DNA of 64,000 nt from Collinsella sp. (GCA_019414045.1 DXMW01000024.1:62001-126000); one strand, 5' to 3'; shown: positions 15,520-24,864, counted from the stretch's first letter. Numbers and translations: made by a program. Notes: generated by a model not told the origin, from the letters alone.

Positions 15520-16875
15520 ATGAGCTACACGCAGAAAGTTCTCGACGAGCTCAAGGCCCGCTATCCCGAGCAGCCTGAGTTCATCCAGGCCGCGACCGAG
15601 ATCCTCGGCACCATCCAGCCGGCGCTCGACGCCCATCCCGAGTACGAGGAGGCCGCCCTGCTTGAGCGCCTCGTCGAGCCCGAGCGCATCGTTATGTTCC
15701 GTGTCCCCTGGGTCGACGACCAGGGCAAGGTCCAAGTCAACCGCGGCTACCGCGTCGAGTTCAACTCTGCCATTGGACCCTACAAGGGCGGCCTGCGCTT
15801 TAACCCGACGGTCACCCTGGGTATGCTCAAGTTCCTGGGCTTGGAGCAGATTCTCAAGAACAGCCTGACCACCCTTCCCATGGGCGGCGGCAAGGGCGGC
15901 TCCGACTTTGACCCCAAGGGCAAGTCCAACAACGAGATCATGCACTTCTGCCAGTCCTTCATGACCGAGCTCTATCGCCACATTGGCCCCAACACCGACG
16001 TTCCCGCCGGCGACCTGGGCGTTGGCGGCCGCGAGGTTGCCTACCTGTTCGGTCAGTACAAGCGCCTGACCAACGAGTGGACCGGCGTTCTTACCGGCAA
16101 GGGTCTCTCCTTTGGCGGCTCGCTCGCCCGTACCGAGGCCACCGGTTACGGTCTGGCCTACTTTGTGGACGAGTACCTTAAGAGCCGCGGCGACTCCTTC
16201 GAGGGCAAGAACATCGTCGTTCACGGCTCCGGCAACGTCGCTATCTACGCGGTCCAGAAGGTCACTCAGCTCGGCGGCAAGGTGCTCGCCTGCTCCGATA
16301 CCCACGGCTGGGTCGAGGATCCCGACGGCATCGACTACACCGTGCTCGAGCACATCTACAATAAGAAGCGCTCTGGCCACGACAAGGGCGTTACGCTCGC
16401 TATGTACGTTGACGAGAAGCCCAACGCCGTGTGGCACGAGGGCGACGGCCGCGGCGTGTGGCAGCTGCCCTGCGACATCGCGCTGCCCTGCGCTCGCGAG
16501 AACACGCTGCTGCTCGAGGACGCCCAGGCGCTCGTCGCCAACGGCTGCAAGGTGGTCGGCGAGGGCGCGAACATGCCCACGACCATCGAGGCCACGACCT
16601 ACTTCCAGGAGAACGGCGTCGCCTTTATGCCTGGTAAGGCTGCCAACGCCGGTGGCGTGCTCGTGTCCGGCTTGGAGATGAGCCAGAACGCCGAGCACCT
16701 GTCCTGGACCTTCGAGGAGGTCGACGGCAAGCTCGAGCAGCTCATGCGCGGCATGTTCCACAACGTGGACGACACCGCCAAGGAGTACGGCCAGGAGGGC
16801 AACTTTGTCATGGGCGCCAACATCGCCGGCTTCCTGAAGGTCGCCGACGCCATGCTCGCTCAGGGCGTCTGCTAA
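15520..16875 (+). CDS. gdhA: NADP-specific glutamate dehydrogenase
   Basis: This 451-residue enzyme interconverts 2-oxoglutarate plus ammonia and glutamate. Family signatures are FRVPWVDDQGKVQVNRGYRV, the glutamate-binding PMGGGKGGSDFDPKG with catalytic lysine, and DVPAGDLGVGGREVAYLFG. A Rossmann GSGNVAIYAVQKV follows at about residue 240. The length and sequence fit the hexameric class I NADP form. ATG 15520 follows a good TTGGAGGAAG ribosome site. The codon use is strongly biased, consistent with high expression. It ends at a strong terminator. Confidence 0.95.
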   Translation: MSYTQKVLDELKARYPEQPEFIQAATEILGTIQPALDAHPEYEEAALLERLVEPERIVMFRVPWVDDQGKVQVNRGYRVEFNSAIGPYKGGLRFNPTVTLGMLKFLGLEQILKNSLTTLPMGGGKGGSDFDPKGKSNNEIMHFCQSFMTELYRHIGPNTDVPAGDLGVGGREVAYLFGQYKRLTNEWTGVLTGKGLSFGGSLARTEATGYGLAYFVDEYLKSRGDSFEGKNIVVHGSGNVAIYAVQKVTQLGGKVLACSDTHGWVEDPDGIDYTVLEHIYNKKRSGHDKGVTLAMYVDEKPNAVWHEGDGRGVWQLPCDIALPCARENTLLLEDAQALVANGCKVVGEGANMPTTIEATTYFQENGVAFMPGKAANAGGVLVSGLEMSQNAEHLSWTFEEVDGKLEQLMRGMFHNVDDTAKEYGQEGNFVMGANIAGFLKVADAMLAQGVC

Positions 16876-16900
16876 GCCCAGCTCGACATAGCACCTGATG

Positions 16901-16933
16901 AGGCTCCCAGCATTTGTGCTGGGAGCCTTTTTC
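16901..16933 (+). terminator. Rho-independent terminator of gdhA
   Basis: AGGCTCCCAGCA pairs perfectly with TGCTGGGAGCCT around TTTG, followed by TTTTTC. Confidence 0.92.
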
Positions 16934-16995
16934 TATGGTGGTGAGGGCCGTGCGCCCTCGTTTGGTACACTTAGGGGTACTGGACAAGTAAAGAG

Positions 16996-17910
16996 ATGGG
17001 GGAGAACGTGCTCAAGTTCGGTACCTACGTCCGTGTTGGAAACGCGGCCGAAGCCTATGAGCTCTTACAGAAGAACCGCAACAACAAGATTGTGGGCGGC
17101 GGCATCTGGATGCGCCTGGGTTCGCGTCGCGTGGCGACGGCGATTGACCTTTCGGCCTGCGGACTCGATCAGATCGAGGAGACCGAGACCGAGTTTCGCA
17201 TCGGTGCCATGTGCACCCTACGCCAGCTCGAGCGCCATGCCGAGCTCAACGCGCTCGTCAACAATGTCTTTGAGTTTGCCGTCCACGATATCGTGGGCGT
17301 GCAGCTGCGCAATACCGCCACGGTGGGCGGCAGCATCTACGGCCGCTTTGGCTTCTCGGACGTGCTCTCGGCTTTCCTGGCGCTCGATTCCTATGTTGAG
17401 CTGACGGGCGCCGGCCGCGTACCGCTTGCCGAGTTCGTGGATATGGGCTACGTGCGCGACGTGATTGAGCGCGTCGTGGTCGTTAAGCACGAGTACCGCG
17501 TAAGCTACGAGGCCGTGCGCAAGGCCGCGACCGACTTCCCCTCGCTCAACGTCACCGCCGCCTGGTGGGACAACACCTGGCACGTCACCGTGGGCGCCCG
17601 CCCGCTGCGCGCAACCCTGCTGCAGGGCGAGGCGTGTGGTCTCACCAACGAGCAGCCTTCCGAGGACGAGCTGCGCGCCCTGGCTGCGTCCGTGCGCGCG
17701 CTGAGCTACGGCACCAATATGTGGGGCTCGGCCGACTACCGCCGCCGCATCTCGGCGCCGCTTGCCGTGCAGGCCGTTCGCCGCGCCGCCGGCATCGAGC
17801 TTTCGGCCGCGCTTGCCCGCGAGCTCGAGACCGTGCAAGTGCCTAAGTTTGCCACGGACGAGTATTCCTGCCGCCGCGTGCCCGGCGTCGATTCTAGCGA
17901 GGTGCGCTAA
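16996..17910 (+). CDS. Molybdenum hydroxylase FAD-binding subunit (XdhB/YgfM type)
   Basis: The 304-residue protein carries the FAD-binding domain of the xanthine dehydrogenase family. KIVGGGIWMRLG (about 31-42) and RNTATVGGSIYGRFGFSDV (about 110-128) are the two flavin-contact motifs. A CODH flavoprotein C-terminal-type domain follows (about 170-285). It passes electrons from the 2Fe-2S clusters of the partner to NAD or another acceptor. Its stop overlaps the start of the fused FeS/molybdopterin subunit by one base. The organisation, with a separate FAD protein and a fused partner, matches E. coli YgfM-XdhD. The substrate is unknown. Confidence 0.85.
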   Translation: MGENVLKFGTYVRVGNAAEAYELLQKNRNNKIVGGGIWMRLGSRRVATAIDLSACGLDQIEETETEFRIGAMCTLRQLERHAELNALVNNVFEFAVHDIVGVQLRNTATVGGSIYGRFGFSDVLSAFLALDSYVELTGAGRVPLAEFVDMGYVRDVIERVVVVKHEYRVSYEAVRKAATDFPSLNVTAAWWDNTWHVTVGARPLRATLLQGEACGLTNEQPSEDELRALAASVRALSYGTNMWGSADYRRRISAPLAVQAVRRAAGIELSAALARELETVQVPKFATDEYSCRRVPGVDSSEVR

Positions 17911-20741
17911 TGGCTGCCAAACTCATCGATCTTTCCTTTACGCTCAACGGCCGCAAGGTCAAGGTTCAGATTGCCCCCGACACCATGCTCTTTGCGCTTT
18001 TGCGTGAGCAGGGCTGCGCGTCGGTGCGCTGCGCCTGCGAGACCACCAACTGCGGTCTGTGCACGGTGTGGCTCGACGGCGACCCGGTGCTGAGCTGCTC
18101 GGTTCCCGCCGCCCGTGTAGAGGGCCACACCGTCACCACGCTCGAGGGCCTCAAGGCCGAGTCCGAGGCGCTTGCCCGTGCGATGGCTGCCGAAGGCGCC
18201 GAGCAGTGCGGTTTTTGCGCCCCCGGCCTCATCATGAACGTGCTGGCGCTCGCCCGCGCCGCCAAGGAGGACCCGAGCCTCGTCGCCACGCGCGAGGAGC
18301 TCTCGCGCCAGCTGGCCGGCAACCTCTGCCGCTGCAGCGGCTACGAGAGTCAGCTGCGCGCCATCGTCCGCTTCCTCAACGAGTCCGGCGTGCAGGTGGG
18401 CTTTGAGATGCCCAAGCTGCCGGTCAACGACACGAGCTCCGACGGTGTCGCGTACAAGCAGATCACTCACAAGCAGCCCAAGAAGGATTCGAAGTCTCTG
18501 CTCGAGGGTCGTCCCGTCTACACGGGCGACATGGTGCCCGCCGGCGCGCTCATCGTCAAACTCAAGCGCAGCCCCTATGCCCGCGCCAAGATCCGCTCCA
18601 TCGATACGTCGCGCGCCCTGAAGGTGCCCGGCGTGGTGGGCGTCTACACCTACGAGGACGTGCCCCAGCGCCGCTTTACCATCGCCGGCCAGAGCTATCC
18701 GCAGCCGAGTCCCTACGACCGCCTGATCCTCGAGAACCTCGTGCGCTACCAAAACGAGGAGGTGGCGATCGTCGCCGCCGAGACCGAGGAGGCCGCCGAC
18801 AAGGCGCTCAAGCTCATCAAGGTCGACTACGAGGTACTCGAGCCCCTGCTCGACTTTACCCAGGCACTCGATAACGACATCGTGGTCCACCCCGAGGGCG
18901 ACGTGACCTTTATGTTCCCGCAGGGTGGCGATGTCCCGCGCAACCTGGTCTGCAGCGGTACCAGCGATTTTGGCGATCTTGATGAGGCCTTCGCCCAGAG
19001 CGACATTGTCTTTACCCGCACTTACACCAGCCAGGCCACGCAGACCGCGCCCATGGAGACCTTCCGTGCCTTCGCGACGACCGACGCGTTCGGCCGCATT
19101 TCGGTGACCACCTCTACGCAGGTGCCCTTCCACGTGCGCCGCATGGTCGCTCAGTCGCTCGATATCCCGCAGTCGCAGGTGCAGGTCATTAAGCCGCGCA
19201 TCGGCGGCGGCTTTGGCTCCAAGCAGACGGGCTGCTGCGAGATCTTCGTGGCGTTCGTCACCCAGCAGACCGGCCGCCCGAGCTACTGCTGCTATACCCG
19301 CGAGGAGACCATCACCGCGGGCAACTCGCGCCACCAGATGCAGATGACCGTTAAGCTGGGCGCCATGAACGACGGCACCATCACGGCCATCGATCTGCAT
19401 GCGCTGTCCAACGCCGGGGCCTATGGCGAGCATGCCACCACGACGATCGGCCTCTCGGGCCACAAGAGCCTGCCCATCTACAACCACGTGAAGGCGAGCC
19501 GCTTTAGCTGGGACGCCGTCTACACCAATACCAACCGTGGCGGTGCGTATCGCGGCTACGGTGCCACCCAGGGCCAGTTTGCCGTGGAGAGCGCCGTCAA
19601 CGAGCTCGCCGATATGCTGCACATGGACCCCGCCGACCTGCGCCTTAAGAACATCGTGCGCGAGGGCGAGATCATGCCGCAGTACTACAACGAGAAGCTC
19701 AACGCCTGCGCACTCGACCGCTGCCTGCTGCGCGCGATGGACATGATCGGCTGGCGCGACAAGCCGCTAGCCGTCGACCTGGGCGACCGCGTGCGTGCCC
19801 TTGGCTGCGCGCTCACCATGCAGGGCTCGGGCATCTCTAACGTGGACATCGCCGGCATCGATATGCGCCTGGAAGAGGACGGCTTCATTACCATCGGTAC
19901 CGGCGCCACCGATAACGGCATGGGCGTCGACACGATTCTGGCGCAGATTGCCGCCGAGGAGCTGGGCGTGGAGAGCTCGCTTATCGTGGTGCGCGGCGTG
20001 GACACCGATGTGTCGCCGTTCGATGCCGGCTCGTACGCGAGCTCGGGCACGTACGTGACGGGCCTGGCAGCCAAGAACGCCGCGACCGAGCTGCGCGAGA
20101 AGATCTGCGCCAAGGCCGCCCAGATGTGGGACGTGGACGCCGCCGATGTGGTCTTTGATGGCCAGTACGTGCGCCTGTCCGACGAGCGTGCTGCGCGCGA
20201 GCAGAACCGCTACCTTACGCTGCGCGACTTTGCCAACCTGTGCGTCAAGAACATCGCGGGCGGCGACGCGCTCACCTCGCACGCCTCTGCCTGCCTGCCC
20301 GTTTCGCCCCCGCCGTTTATGGCCGGCATCGCCGAGGTCGAGGTCGACAAGGCCACCGGCAAGGTGACTGTGGTCGACTACGCAGCGGCTGTGGACTGCG
20401 GCACCGTGATCAACGAGGCGCTCGCGCGCGTCCAGGCCGAGGGCGGCATTGCCCAGGGTATCGGTCACGCGCTCTACGAGATTGTCGAGCACGACGACCG
20501 CGGCCGCCTGCGCACCGGCAACTTTATGAGCTACAAGCTGCCCACGCGACTGGATATCGGTAGCATCCGCGTGGCCTTTGAGCCGAGCTACGAGCCGACG
20601 GGCCCGTTTGGCGCCAAGTCGATCGGCGAGGTCGTCATCAACACGCCGCTCGCTGCCGTTGCCTCGGCCGTGGCGCACGCCACCGGCCATCAGGTTCGCT
20701 CACTGCCGATCACGCCCGAGAAGGCCCTGCTGGGGGAGTAG
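17910..20741 (+). CDS. Molybdopterin-dependent hydroxylase, fused 2Fe-2S and Moco subunit (XdhD-like)
   Basis: The 943-residue protein fuses two parts. Residues 1 to about 155 hold the plant-type [2Fe-2S] (GCASVRCACETTNCGLCTVW) and the CO-dehydrogenase-type [2Fe-2S] (AEQCGFCAPG and GNLCRCSGYE). Residues about 185-943 form the molybdopterin domain, with QTAPMETFRAFATT, IGGGFGSKQTG, GGAYRGYGATQGQFAVES and the catalytic glutamate in GPFGAKSIGEVVIN near the end. The family hydroxylates purines, nicotinate or similar heterocycles. Its fused form resembles XdhD, which in other bacteria belongs to the selenium-dependent molybdenum hydroxylases. The nearby SelD/YedF/desulfurase genes make labile selenium use plausible, but no yqeB or yqeC is in the window. 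The substrate is unknown. Confidence 0.87.
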   Translation: MAAKLIDLSFTLNGRKVKVQIAPDTMLFALLREQGCASVRCACETTNCGLCTVWLDGDPVLSCSVPAARVEGHTVTTLEGLKAESEALARAMAAEGAEQCGFCAPGLIMNVLALARAAKEDPSLVATREELSRQLAGNLCRCSGYESQLRAIVRFLNESGVQVGFEMPKLPVNDTSSDGVAYKQITHKQPKKDSKSLLEGRPVYTGDMVPAGALIVKLKRSPYARAKIRSIDTSRALKVPGVVGVYTYEDVPQRRFTIAGQSYPQPSPYDRLILENLVRYQNEEVAIVAAETEEAADKALKLIKVDYEVLEPLLDFTQALDNDIVVHPEGDVTFMFPQGGDVPRNLVCSGTSDFGDLDEAFAQSDIVFTRTYTSQATQTAPMETFRAFATTDAFGRISVTTSTQVPFHVRRMVAQSLDIPQSQVQVIKPRIGGGFGSKQTGCCEIFVAFVTQQTGRPSYCCYTREETITAGNSRHQMQMTVKLGAMNDGTITAIDLHALSNAGAYGEHATTTIGLSGHKSLPIYNHVKASRFSWDAVYTNTNRGGAYRGYGATQGQFAVESAVNELADMLHMDPADLRLKNIVREGEIMPQYYNEKLNACALDRCLLRAMDMIGWRDKPLAVDLGDRVRALGCALTMQGSGISNVDIAGIDMRLEEDGFITIGTGATDNGMGVDTILAQIAAEELGVESSLIVVRGVDTDVSPFDAGSYASSGTYVTGLAAKNAATELREKICAKAAQMWDVDAADVVFDGQYVRLSDERAAREQNRYLTLRDFANLCVKNIAGGDALTSHASACLPVSPPPFMAGIAEVEVDKATGKVTVVDYAAAVDCGTVINEALARVQAEGGIAQGIGHALYEIVEHDDRGRLRTGNFMSYKLPTRLDIGSIRVAFEPSYEPTGPFGAKSIGEVVINTPLAAVASAVAHATGHQVRSLPITPEKALLGE

Positions 20742-20778
20742 GCGAGGAGGCGCTGTACCCGCTCATTGCCTAGCCCGG

Positions 20779-20949
20779 GGAAACTGCAGCCCACTTTTCA
20801 ACTGAATTGTGGGCTGCAGTTTCCGTTTGAGGGCCTTGGCGGAAAGTGCATCCCGGAATAGGGGCTCAAAACGGGTTGCAGTTTCCGGTTGATGGCTATA
20901 GCGGAAATTACATCCCATTCCGAGGCTCCAAACCGGGACACGCTTTCCG
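20779..20949 (+). repeat. Three consecutive hairpin repeats, family 4
   Basis: Three units follow one another. The first, at 20779-20824, is GGAAACTGCAGCCCAC paired perfectly with its complement around 14 bases. The second, at 20841-20886, is GGAAAGTGCATCCCG/CGGGTTGCAGTTTCC with two mismatches. The third, at 20902-20949, is CGGAAATTACATCCC/GGGACACGCTTTCCG with four. The loops of the last two share GGCTC-AAAC. They sit between the hydroxylase gene and tRNA-Leu, where no gene is seen in 20742-21172. No transposase is nearby. Confidence 0.75.
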
Positions 20950-20987
20950 GCACATGGCCAGCACCGCCAGACTGCCGAGTCCCACCG

Positions 20988-21056
20988 AAGTTGCGGTGGA
21001 ATAGGGACTGTTTTGGAGGACTGGAGCCCCAAACAGTCCCTATTCCACCGCAACTT
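20988..21056 (+). repeat. Long hairpin repeat, family 3, copy 1
   Basis: The left arm starts AAGTTGCGGTGGAATAGGGA and runs to 21016. The right arm (21029-21056) is its complement, giving about 28 paired bases with one bulged T. The 12-base loop contains CTGGAG. Other copies are at 29432 and 31199. The outer AGTTGCGGTG part is constant, while the inner stem varies in a compensated way. Confidence 0.8.
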
Positions 21057-21172
21057 ATGAGATGGGGTGGCGTGCTCTATTGGCTTGCTCTCGTGGTGAG
21101 GTCGTGAGCCTGTAAAAGGTGTGCGTGCGCTTACCGTTCGTATCTGCTATCATTCGTAGTCTGTGCGCTCAT

Positions 21173-21256
21173 GCGGGCGTGGCGGAATTGGTAGACGCGC
21201 CAGATTTAGGTTCTGGTGGGATTCCCGTGAAGGTTCGAGTCCTTTCGCCCGCACCA
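21173..21256 (+). tRNA. tRNA-Leu (anticodon TAG)
   Basis: Acceptor arms GCGGGCG/CGCCCGC are followed by A73 and encoded CCA. The anticodon stem CCAGA/TCTGG encloses TTTAGGT with anticodon TAG. A long class II variable arm (TGGGATTCCCGTGA) and T-loop GGTTCGAGTCC are seen. Confidence 0.95.
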
Positions 21257-21344
21257 ACGCACCTGCGTCGGCTCCCGCCGTCGCGACTCTTTGTTGCATA
21301 AAGGTACCAGCACCTCAGATAAGCTGGGCAGTATGAGGAGGAAC

Positions 21345-22646
21345 GTGTTGAACATCACCGCTTCTGACGTCAAGGACGCCAAGCTCACCGCTACGGTCAC
21401 CATCCCGGCCGCCGACGTCGACGCCGCGATCAAGAAGGCCTACAAGGACACCGCCAAGAAGTACCGCTTCCCGGGCTTCCGCGCCGGCAAGGCTCCCCGT
21501 CCGGTCATCGACTCTGCTCTTGGCGCCGAGGCTACCCTCGCTCAGGCCACCAACGACCTGATCGCCGCCAACGAGCCCGTCGTCCTCAACGAGCTGGACA
21601 TCGTCCCCACCAAGAGCGGTGACTACAAGGAGCTCGACCTCGCCAAGGATCACGAGGACTACACCTACACCGTCGAGTTCTCCCTGCGTCCTGCCGCTGA
21701 GCTCTCTTCCTTCGACGCCGTTGAGATCGAGATGCCTCCCGCGGAGGTCACCGAGCCCGAGATCAACAACCAGGTCGAGATGCTCCTCAACTACCGTGCC
21801 ACCTTCGAGGACGTCGAGGGCCGCGCCGTCGAGGCCGAGGACTACGTTACCGTCGACCTCAAGGCCGTCGAGAACGCCGACAACTTTGCCGCCGAGGGCC
21901 GCATGCTCATCGCCGGTAGCGACAGCAACCCCAAGGAGTTCAACGAGGCCCTGATCGGTGCCAACGTTGACGACGTCAAGACCGTCACCTGGACCGACGA
22001 GGTCGAGGAGGGCGAAGAGGCCGAGACCCACACCGTCGAGGTCACCGTCAAGGGCATCAAGGTCCGTAACACCCCCGAGCTCACCGACGAGCTCGTCAAG
22101 TCCGACTTTGGCTTCGACAGCATCGACGCTATGCGCGACGCCATCAAGATTGAGATCGAGCAGGACAAGGCTTCCCGCCTCCCGGCCGAGAAGGAGAACC
22201 GTTGCGTCTCCGCTCTCGCCGAGCGTCTGCAGCTCGACGAGATGGACGCCGACTACGAGCAGTCCGTCTTTGAGGAGCTTGGCCAGAACTTCCTGTCCAA
22301 CCTCGCTGCCCGCGGCATGACCCTGGACACCTGGCTGCCCGCTTCCGGTCTGACCATGGAGCAGTTCATCGGCGACCTGCACAAGCAGGCCAACGACGTT
22401 GCCCGTGAGTCCCTGGCGCTCGACGCTCTCGCCCGTGAGCTCAAGATCGAGGTCACCGAGGACGATATCAACGCCGAGTTCGAGAAGGCCGGCGTCAAGG
22501 ACGTCGAGGCTTCCAAGGCTGAGTTCATCGCCGATGGCCGCATGCCTGCCGTCCGCGAGTCCATCCGTCGCTCCAAGGCCGTCGACCACCTGGTCGAGAA
22601 CGCCAAGGTGACCGAGGTCGACGAGACCGCCAAGGACGCTGAGTAA
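21345..22646 (+). CDS. tig: Trigger factor peptidyl-prolyl isomerase chaperone
   Basis: This ribosome-associated chaperone of about 433 residues has the usual order. The N-terminal ribosome-binding domain holds FRKGKAP-like YRFPGFRAGKAPRPVID (about 39-55). A degenerate FKBP-type PPIase domain (about 155-240) and a helical C-terminal arm domain follow. The codon AGGAGGAAC upstream of GTG 21345 is an ideal ribosome site. TTG 21348 has even better spacing, and an in-frame ATG at 21333 would bury this site, so 21345 or 21348 is preferred. It precedes clpP-clpX, the usual tig-clpP-clpX order. Codon bias is very strong. Confidence 0.93.
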   Translation: MLNITASDVKDAKLTATVTIPAADVDAAIKKAYKDTAKKYRFPGFRAGKAPRPVIDSALGAEATLAQATNDLIAANEPVVLNELDIVPTKSGDYKELDLAKDHEDYTYTVEFSLRPAAELSSFDAVEIEMPPAEVTEPEINNQVEMLLNYRATFEDVEGRAVEAEDYVTVDLKAVENADNFAAEGRMLIAGSDSNPKEFNEALIGANVDDVKTVTWTDEVEEGEEAETHTVEVTVKGIKVRNTPELTDELVKSDFGFDSIDAMRDAIKIEIEQDKASRLPAEKENRCVSALAERLQLDEMDADYEQSVFEELGQNFLSNLAARGMTLDTWLPASGLTMEQFIGDLHKQANDVARESLALDALARELKIEVTEDDINAEFEKAGVKDVEASKAEFIADGRMPAVRESIRRSKAVDHLVENAKVTEVDETAKDAE

Positions 22647-22722
22647 TTCTCGCCACCTTTCCCGCGAGCGCATGGATGCGCCCGTGATGGGGTAAAGTTA
22701 TATGCCGGTTATCCGGTTGCTT

Positions 22723-22763
22723 CGTACGGTGCCAGCCAATGCATAGCATGCGGGCACCGTACG
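22723..22763 (+). promoter_or_regulatory. Hairpin in the clpP leader
   Basis: CGTACGGTGCC pairs perfectly with GGCACCGTACG around 19 bases that contain a palindromic GCATAGCATGC-like segment. No T-run follows. It lies 34 bases before clpP and could be a leader structure or a palindromic binding site. Confidence 0.45.
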
Positions 22764-22796
22764 TTTGTCTAGAACCACTATTGGTCCGTAAGAGAA

Positions 22797-23429
22797 ATGG
22801 AGATGCGTATGATCGCTAAGTTCGATTCCGCCCTCGTGCCATACGTTATCGAGCAGACGCCGCGCGGCGAGCGCAGCTACGATATCTATTCGCGCCTGCT
22901 CAACGACCGCATCATCTTCTTGGGCGAGGAGATCAACTCCGTCAGCGCCAATCTGGTCGTTGCCCAGCTGCTGCATCTTGAGAGCCAGGATGCCGAGAAG
23001 GATATCTCGCTCTACATCAATTCGCCCGGTGGCGAGGTCTACTCCGGCCTGGCGATTCTTGACACCATGAACTTCATTAAGCCGCAGGTCTCCACCATCT
23101 GCGTCGGTATGGCCGCGTCTATGGCCGCCGTGCTGCTTTCGGCCGGCGCCAAGGGCAAGCGCTTCTGCCTGCCGCACTCCAAGGTTATGATTCACCAGCC
23201 CAGCGGCGGTGCCCAGGGTCAGCAGACCGAGATCGAGATTGTGGCCGAGGAGATCAAGAAGACCCGCCGCGAGCTCAACCAGATCCTGTCCGACGCCTCG
23301 GGCCAGCCGATCGAGAAGGTCCAGGCCGATACCGAGCGCGACAATTACCTGACCGCTGCCGAGGCCCTCGACTACGGCCTGATCGACCGTATCGTCACCT
23401 CGCGCGACCTCGCCGCGAAGGACGCCTAG
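22797..23429 (+). CDS. clpP: ATP-dependent Clp protease proteolytic subunit
   Basis: The serine protease forms the double-heptamer chamber used by ClpX. The catalytic serine is in GMAASMAAVLLSAGAKGKR (about residue 107) and the histidine in PHSKVMIHQPSGGAQGQ (about 132). The aspartate lies in the ERDNYLTAAEALDYGLID region. The mature N-terminus is near SALVPYVIEQT. Start 22797 is the longest ATG. ATG 22809 has a better placed GGAG and may be used. The gene lies one base before clpX, so the two are coupled. Confidence 0.95.
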   Translation: MEMRMIAKFDSALVPYVIEQTPRGERSYDIYSRLLNDRIIFLGEEINSVSANLVVAQLLHLESQDAEKDISLYINSPGGEVYSGLAILDTMNFIKPQVSTICVGMAASMAAVLLSAGAKGKRFCLPHSKVMIHQPSGGAQGQQTEIEIVAEEIKKTRRELNQILSDASGQPIEKVQADTERDNYLTAAEALDYGLIDRIVTSRDLAAKDA

Positions 23430-23430
23430 G

Positions 23431-24843
23431 ATGGCAGGTAACATGCAGGACAACTTTGACGAGAACGGCAACCCCATCCGCTGCTCCTTCTGCGGAAAAG
23501 AGCAGGGCCAGGTTCGTCGTCTCGTAAAGGGCCCGACCAACATCTTTATCTGTGACGAGTGCGTCGCCGCCTGCTCCGAGATCCTTGAGGAGTCGCTGGC
23601 TTCGGACTTTATGGACGCCGCCCGCAATGGCAATCTCCCGGGTTTCCTCAACGACCACGGCCAGGCTGCGTCCCAGCCCGCCGTTGACCCCGAGGCCGAG
23701 GGTTTTGAGCTCGAGGACGACCGTCAGGTCATCACGCACGTGCCGACCCCGCACGAGATTTATGACGAGCTTTCGGCCTATGTTATGGGTCAGGAGGACG
23801 CCAAGCGCGCCATGTCGGTGGCCGTGTACAACCACTACCGTCGCGTGATCGAGGGCGGTGCCGCGGTGTCTGCCTTTGATGAGGCTGACGGTATGGGCGG
23901 CCAGTTCGATGACGATATGGATGAGGTGGAGCTCGCCAAGTCCAATATTTTGCTGCTTGGACCCACCGGCACTGGTAAGACGCTGCTGGCCCAGACGCTC
24001 GCGCGCATCCTCGAGGTGCCGTTTGCCATCGCCGACGCCACCGCGCTCACCGAGGCCGGCTATGTGGGCGAGGACGTGGAGAACATCCTGCTCAAGCTCA
24101 TTAACGCCGCCGATGGCGACATTGAGCGCGCGCAGGTGGGCATCATTTACGTGGACGAGATCGACAAGATCGCCCGCAAGGCCGAGAACCTCTCCATCAC
24201 CCGTGATGTTTCGGGCGAGGGCGTTCAGCAGGCGCTGCTTAAGATTCTTGAGGGCACGGTGGCTAGCGTTCCGCCCACCGGCGGTCGCAAGCATCCCCAG
24301 CAGGAGCTGCTGCAGATCGATACGACGAACATCCTGTTCATCTGCGGCGGTGCCTTTGTGGGTCTGGATAAGATCATCGCCGATCGCGTGGGCAACAAGG
24401 GCGTGGGCTTTAACTCCGAGATCGCCGGCCCCACCTCGGTCGACGAGAACGATCTGCTGCGCCAGGTGCTCCCGCAGGACCTCAACGCCTTTGGCATGAT
24501 TCCCGAGTTCGTGGGCCGTACGCCCGTCGTCACCCAGACGCAGGCGCTCGACGAGGACGACCTGGTTTCGATCCTGACCGAGCCAAAGAACGCCGTGGTG
24601 CGCCAGTACCGCAAGATGTTCCAGCTCGAGGACGTTGATCTTGAGTTTGAGGACGCGGCCCTGCACGAGATCGCCCGCATGGCGCTTGCCCGCAAGACCG
24701 GCGCCCGCGGCCTGCGCGCCATCTGCGAGGACGTGCTGCAGCAGACGATGTTCGACCTTCCTAGTGAGGAGGGCGTCGCCAAGGTCGTCGTGACCGAAGC
24801 CGCCGTCAAGGGCGAAGAACAGCCCCAGCGCATCTACGGCTAG
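23431..24843 (+). CDS. clpX: ATP-dependent Clp protease ATP-binding subunit
   Basis: This 470-residue AAA+ unfoldase feeds substrates to ClpP. The N-terminal zinc-binding domain shows CSFCGKEQGQVRRLVKGP and CDECVAACSEI (cysteines about 14, 17, 36 and 39). Walker A is LLGPTGTGKTLLAQTLAR, Walker B is IIYVDEIDKIARK, and the GYVGEDVEN pore loop and C-terminal sensor region (KTGARGLRAICEDV) are present. At about 470 residues it is longer than the usual 420, because of an insert after the zinc domain (about 60-115, acidic) and another near 150. It ends at a strong terminator. Confidence 0.95.
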   Translation: MAGNMQDNFDENGNPIRCSFCGKEQGQVRRLVKGPTNIFICDECVAACSEILEESLASDFMDAARNGNLPGFLNDHGQAASQPAVDPEAEGFELEDDRQVITHVPTPHEIYDELSAYVMGQEDAKRAMSVAVYNHYRRVIEGGAAVSAFDEADGMGGQFDDDMDEVELAKSNILLLGPTGTGKTLLAQTLARILEVPFAIADATALTEAGYVGEDVENILLKLINAADGDIERAQVGIIYVDEIDKIARKAENLSITRDVSGEGVQQALLKILEGTVASVPPTGGRKHPQQELLQIDTTNILFICGGAFVGLDKIIADRVGNKGVGFNSEIAGPTSVDENDLLRQVLPQDLNAFGMIPEFVGRTPVVTQTQALDEDDLVSILTEPKNAVVRQYRKMFQLEDVDLEFEDAALHEIARMALARKTGARGLRAICEDVLQQTMFDLPSEEGVAKVVVTEAAVKGEEQPQRIYG

Positions 24844-24864
24844 ACCTGCCTAAAATGTGTTTGC

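Noticed and set aside
20742..21172. CRISPR array, suggested by the repeated hairpins
   Set aside because: The units are palindromic, differ in sequence and spacing, lack constant spacers, and no cas gene is in the window.
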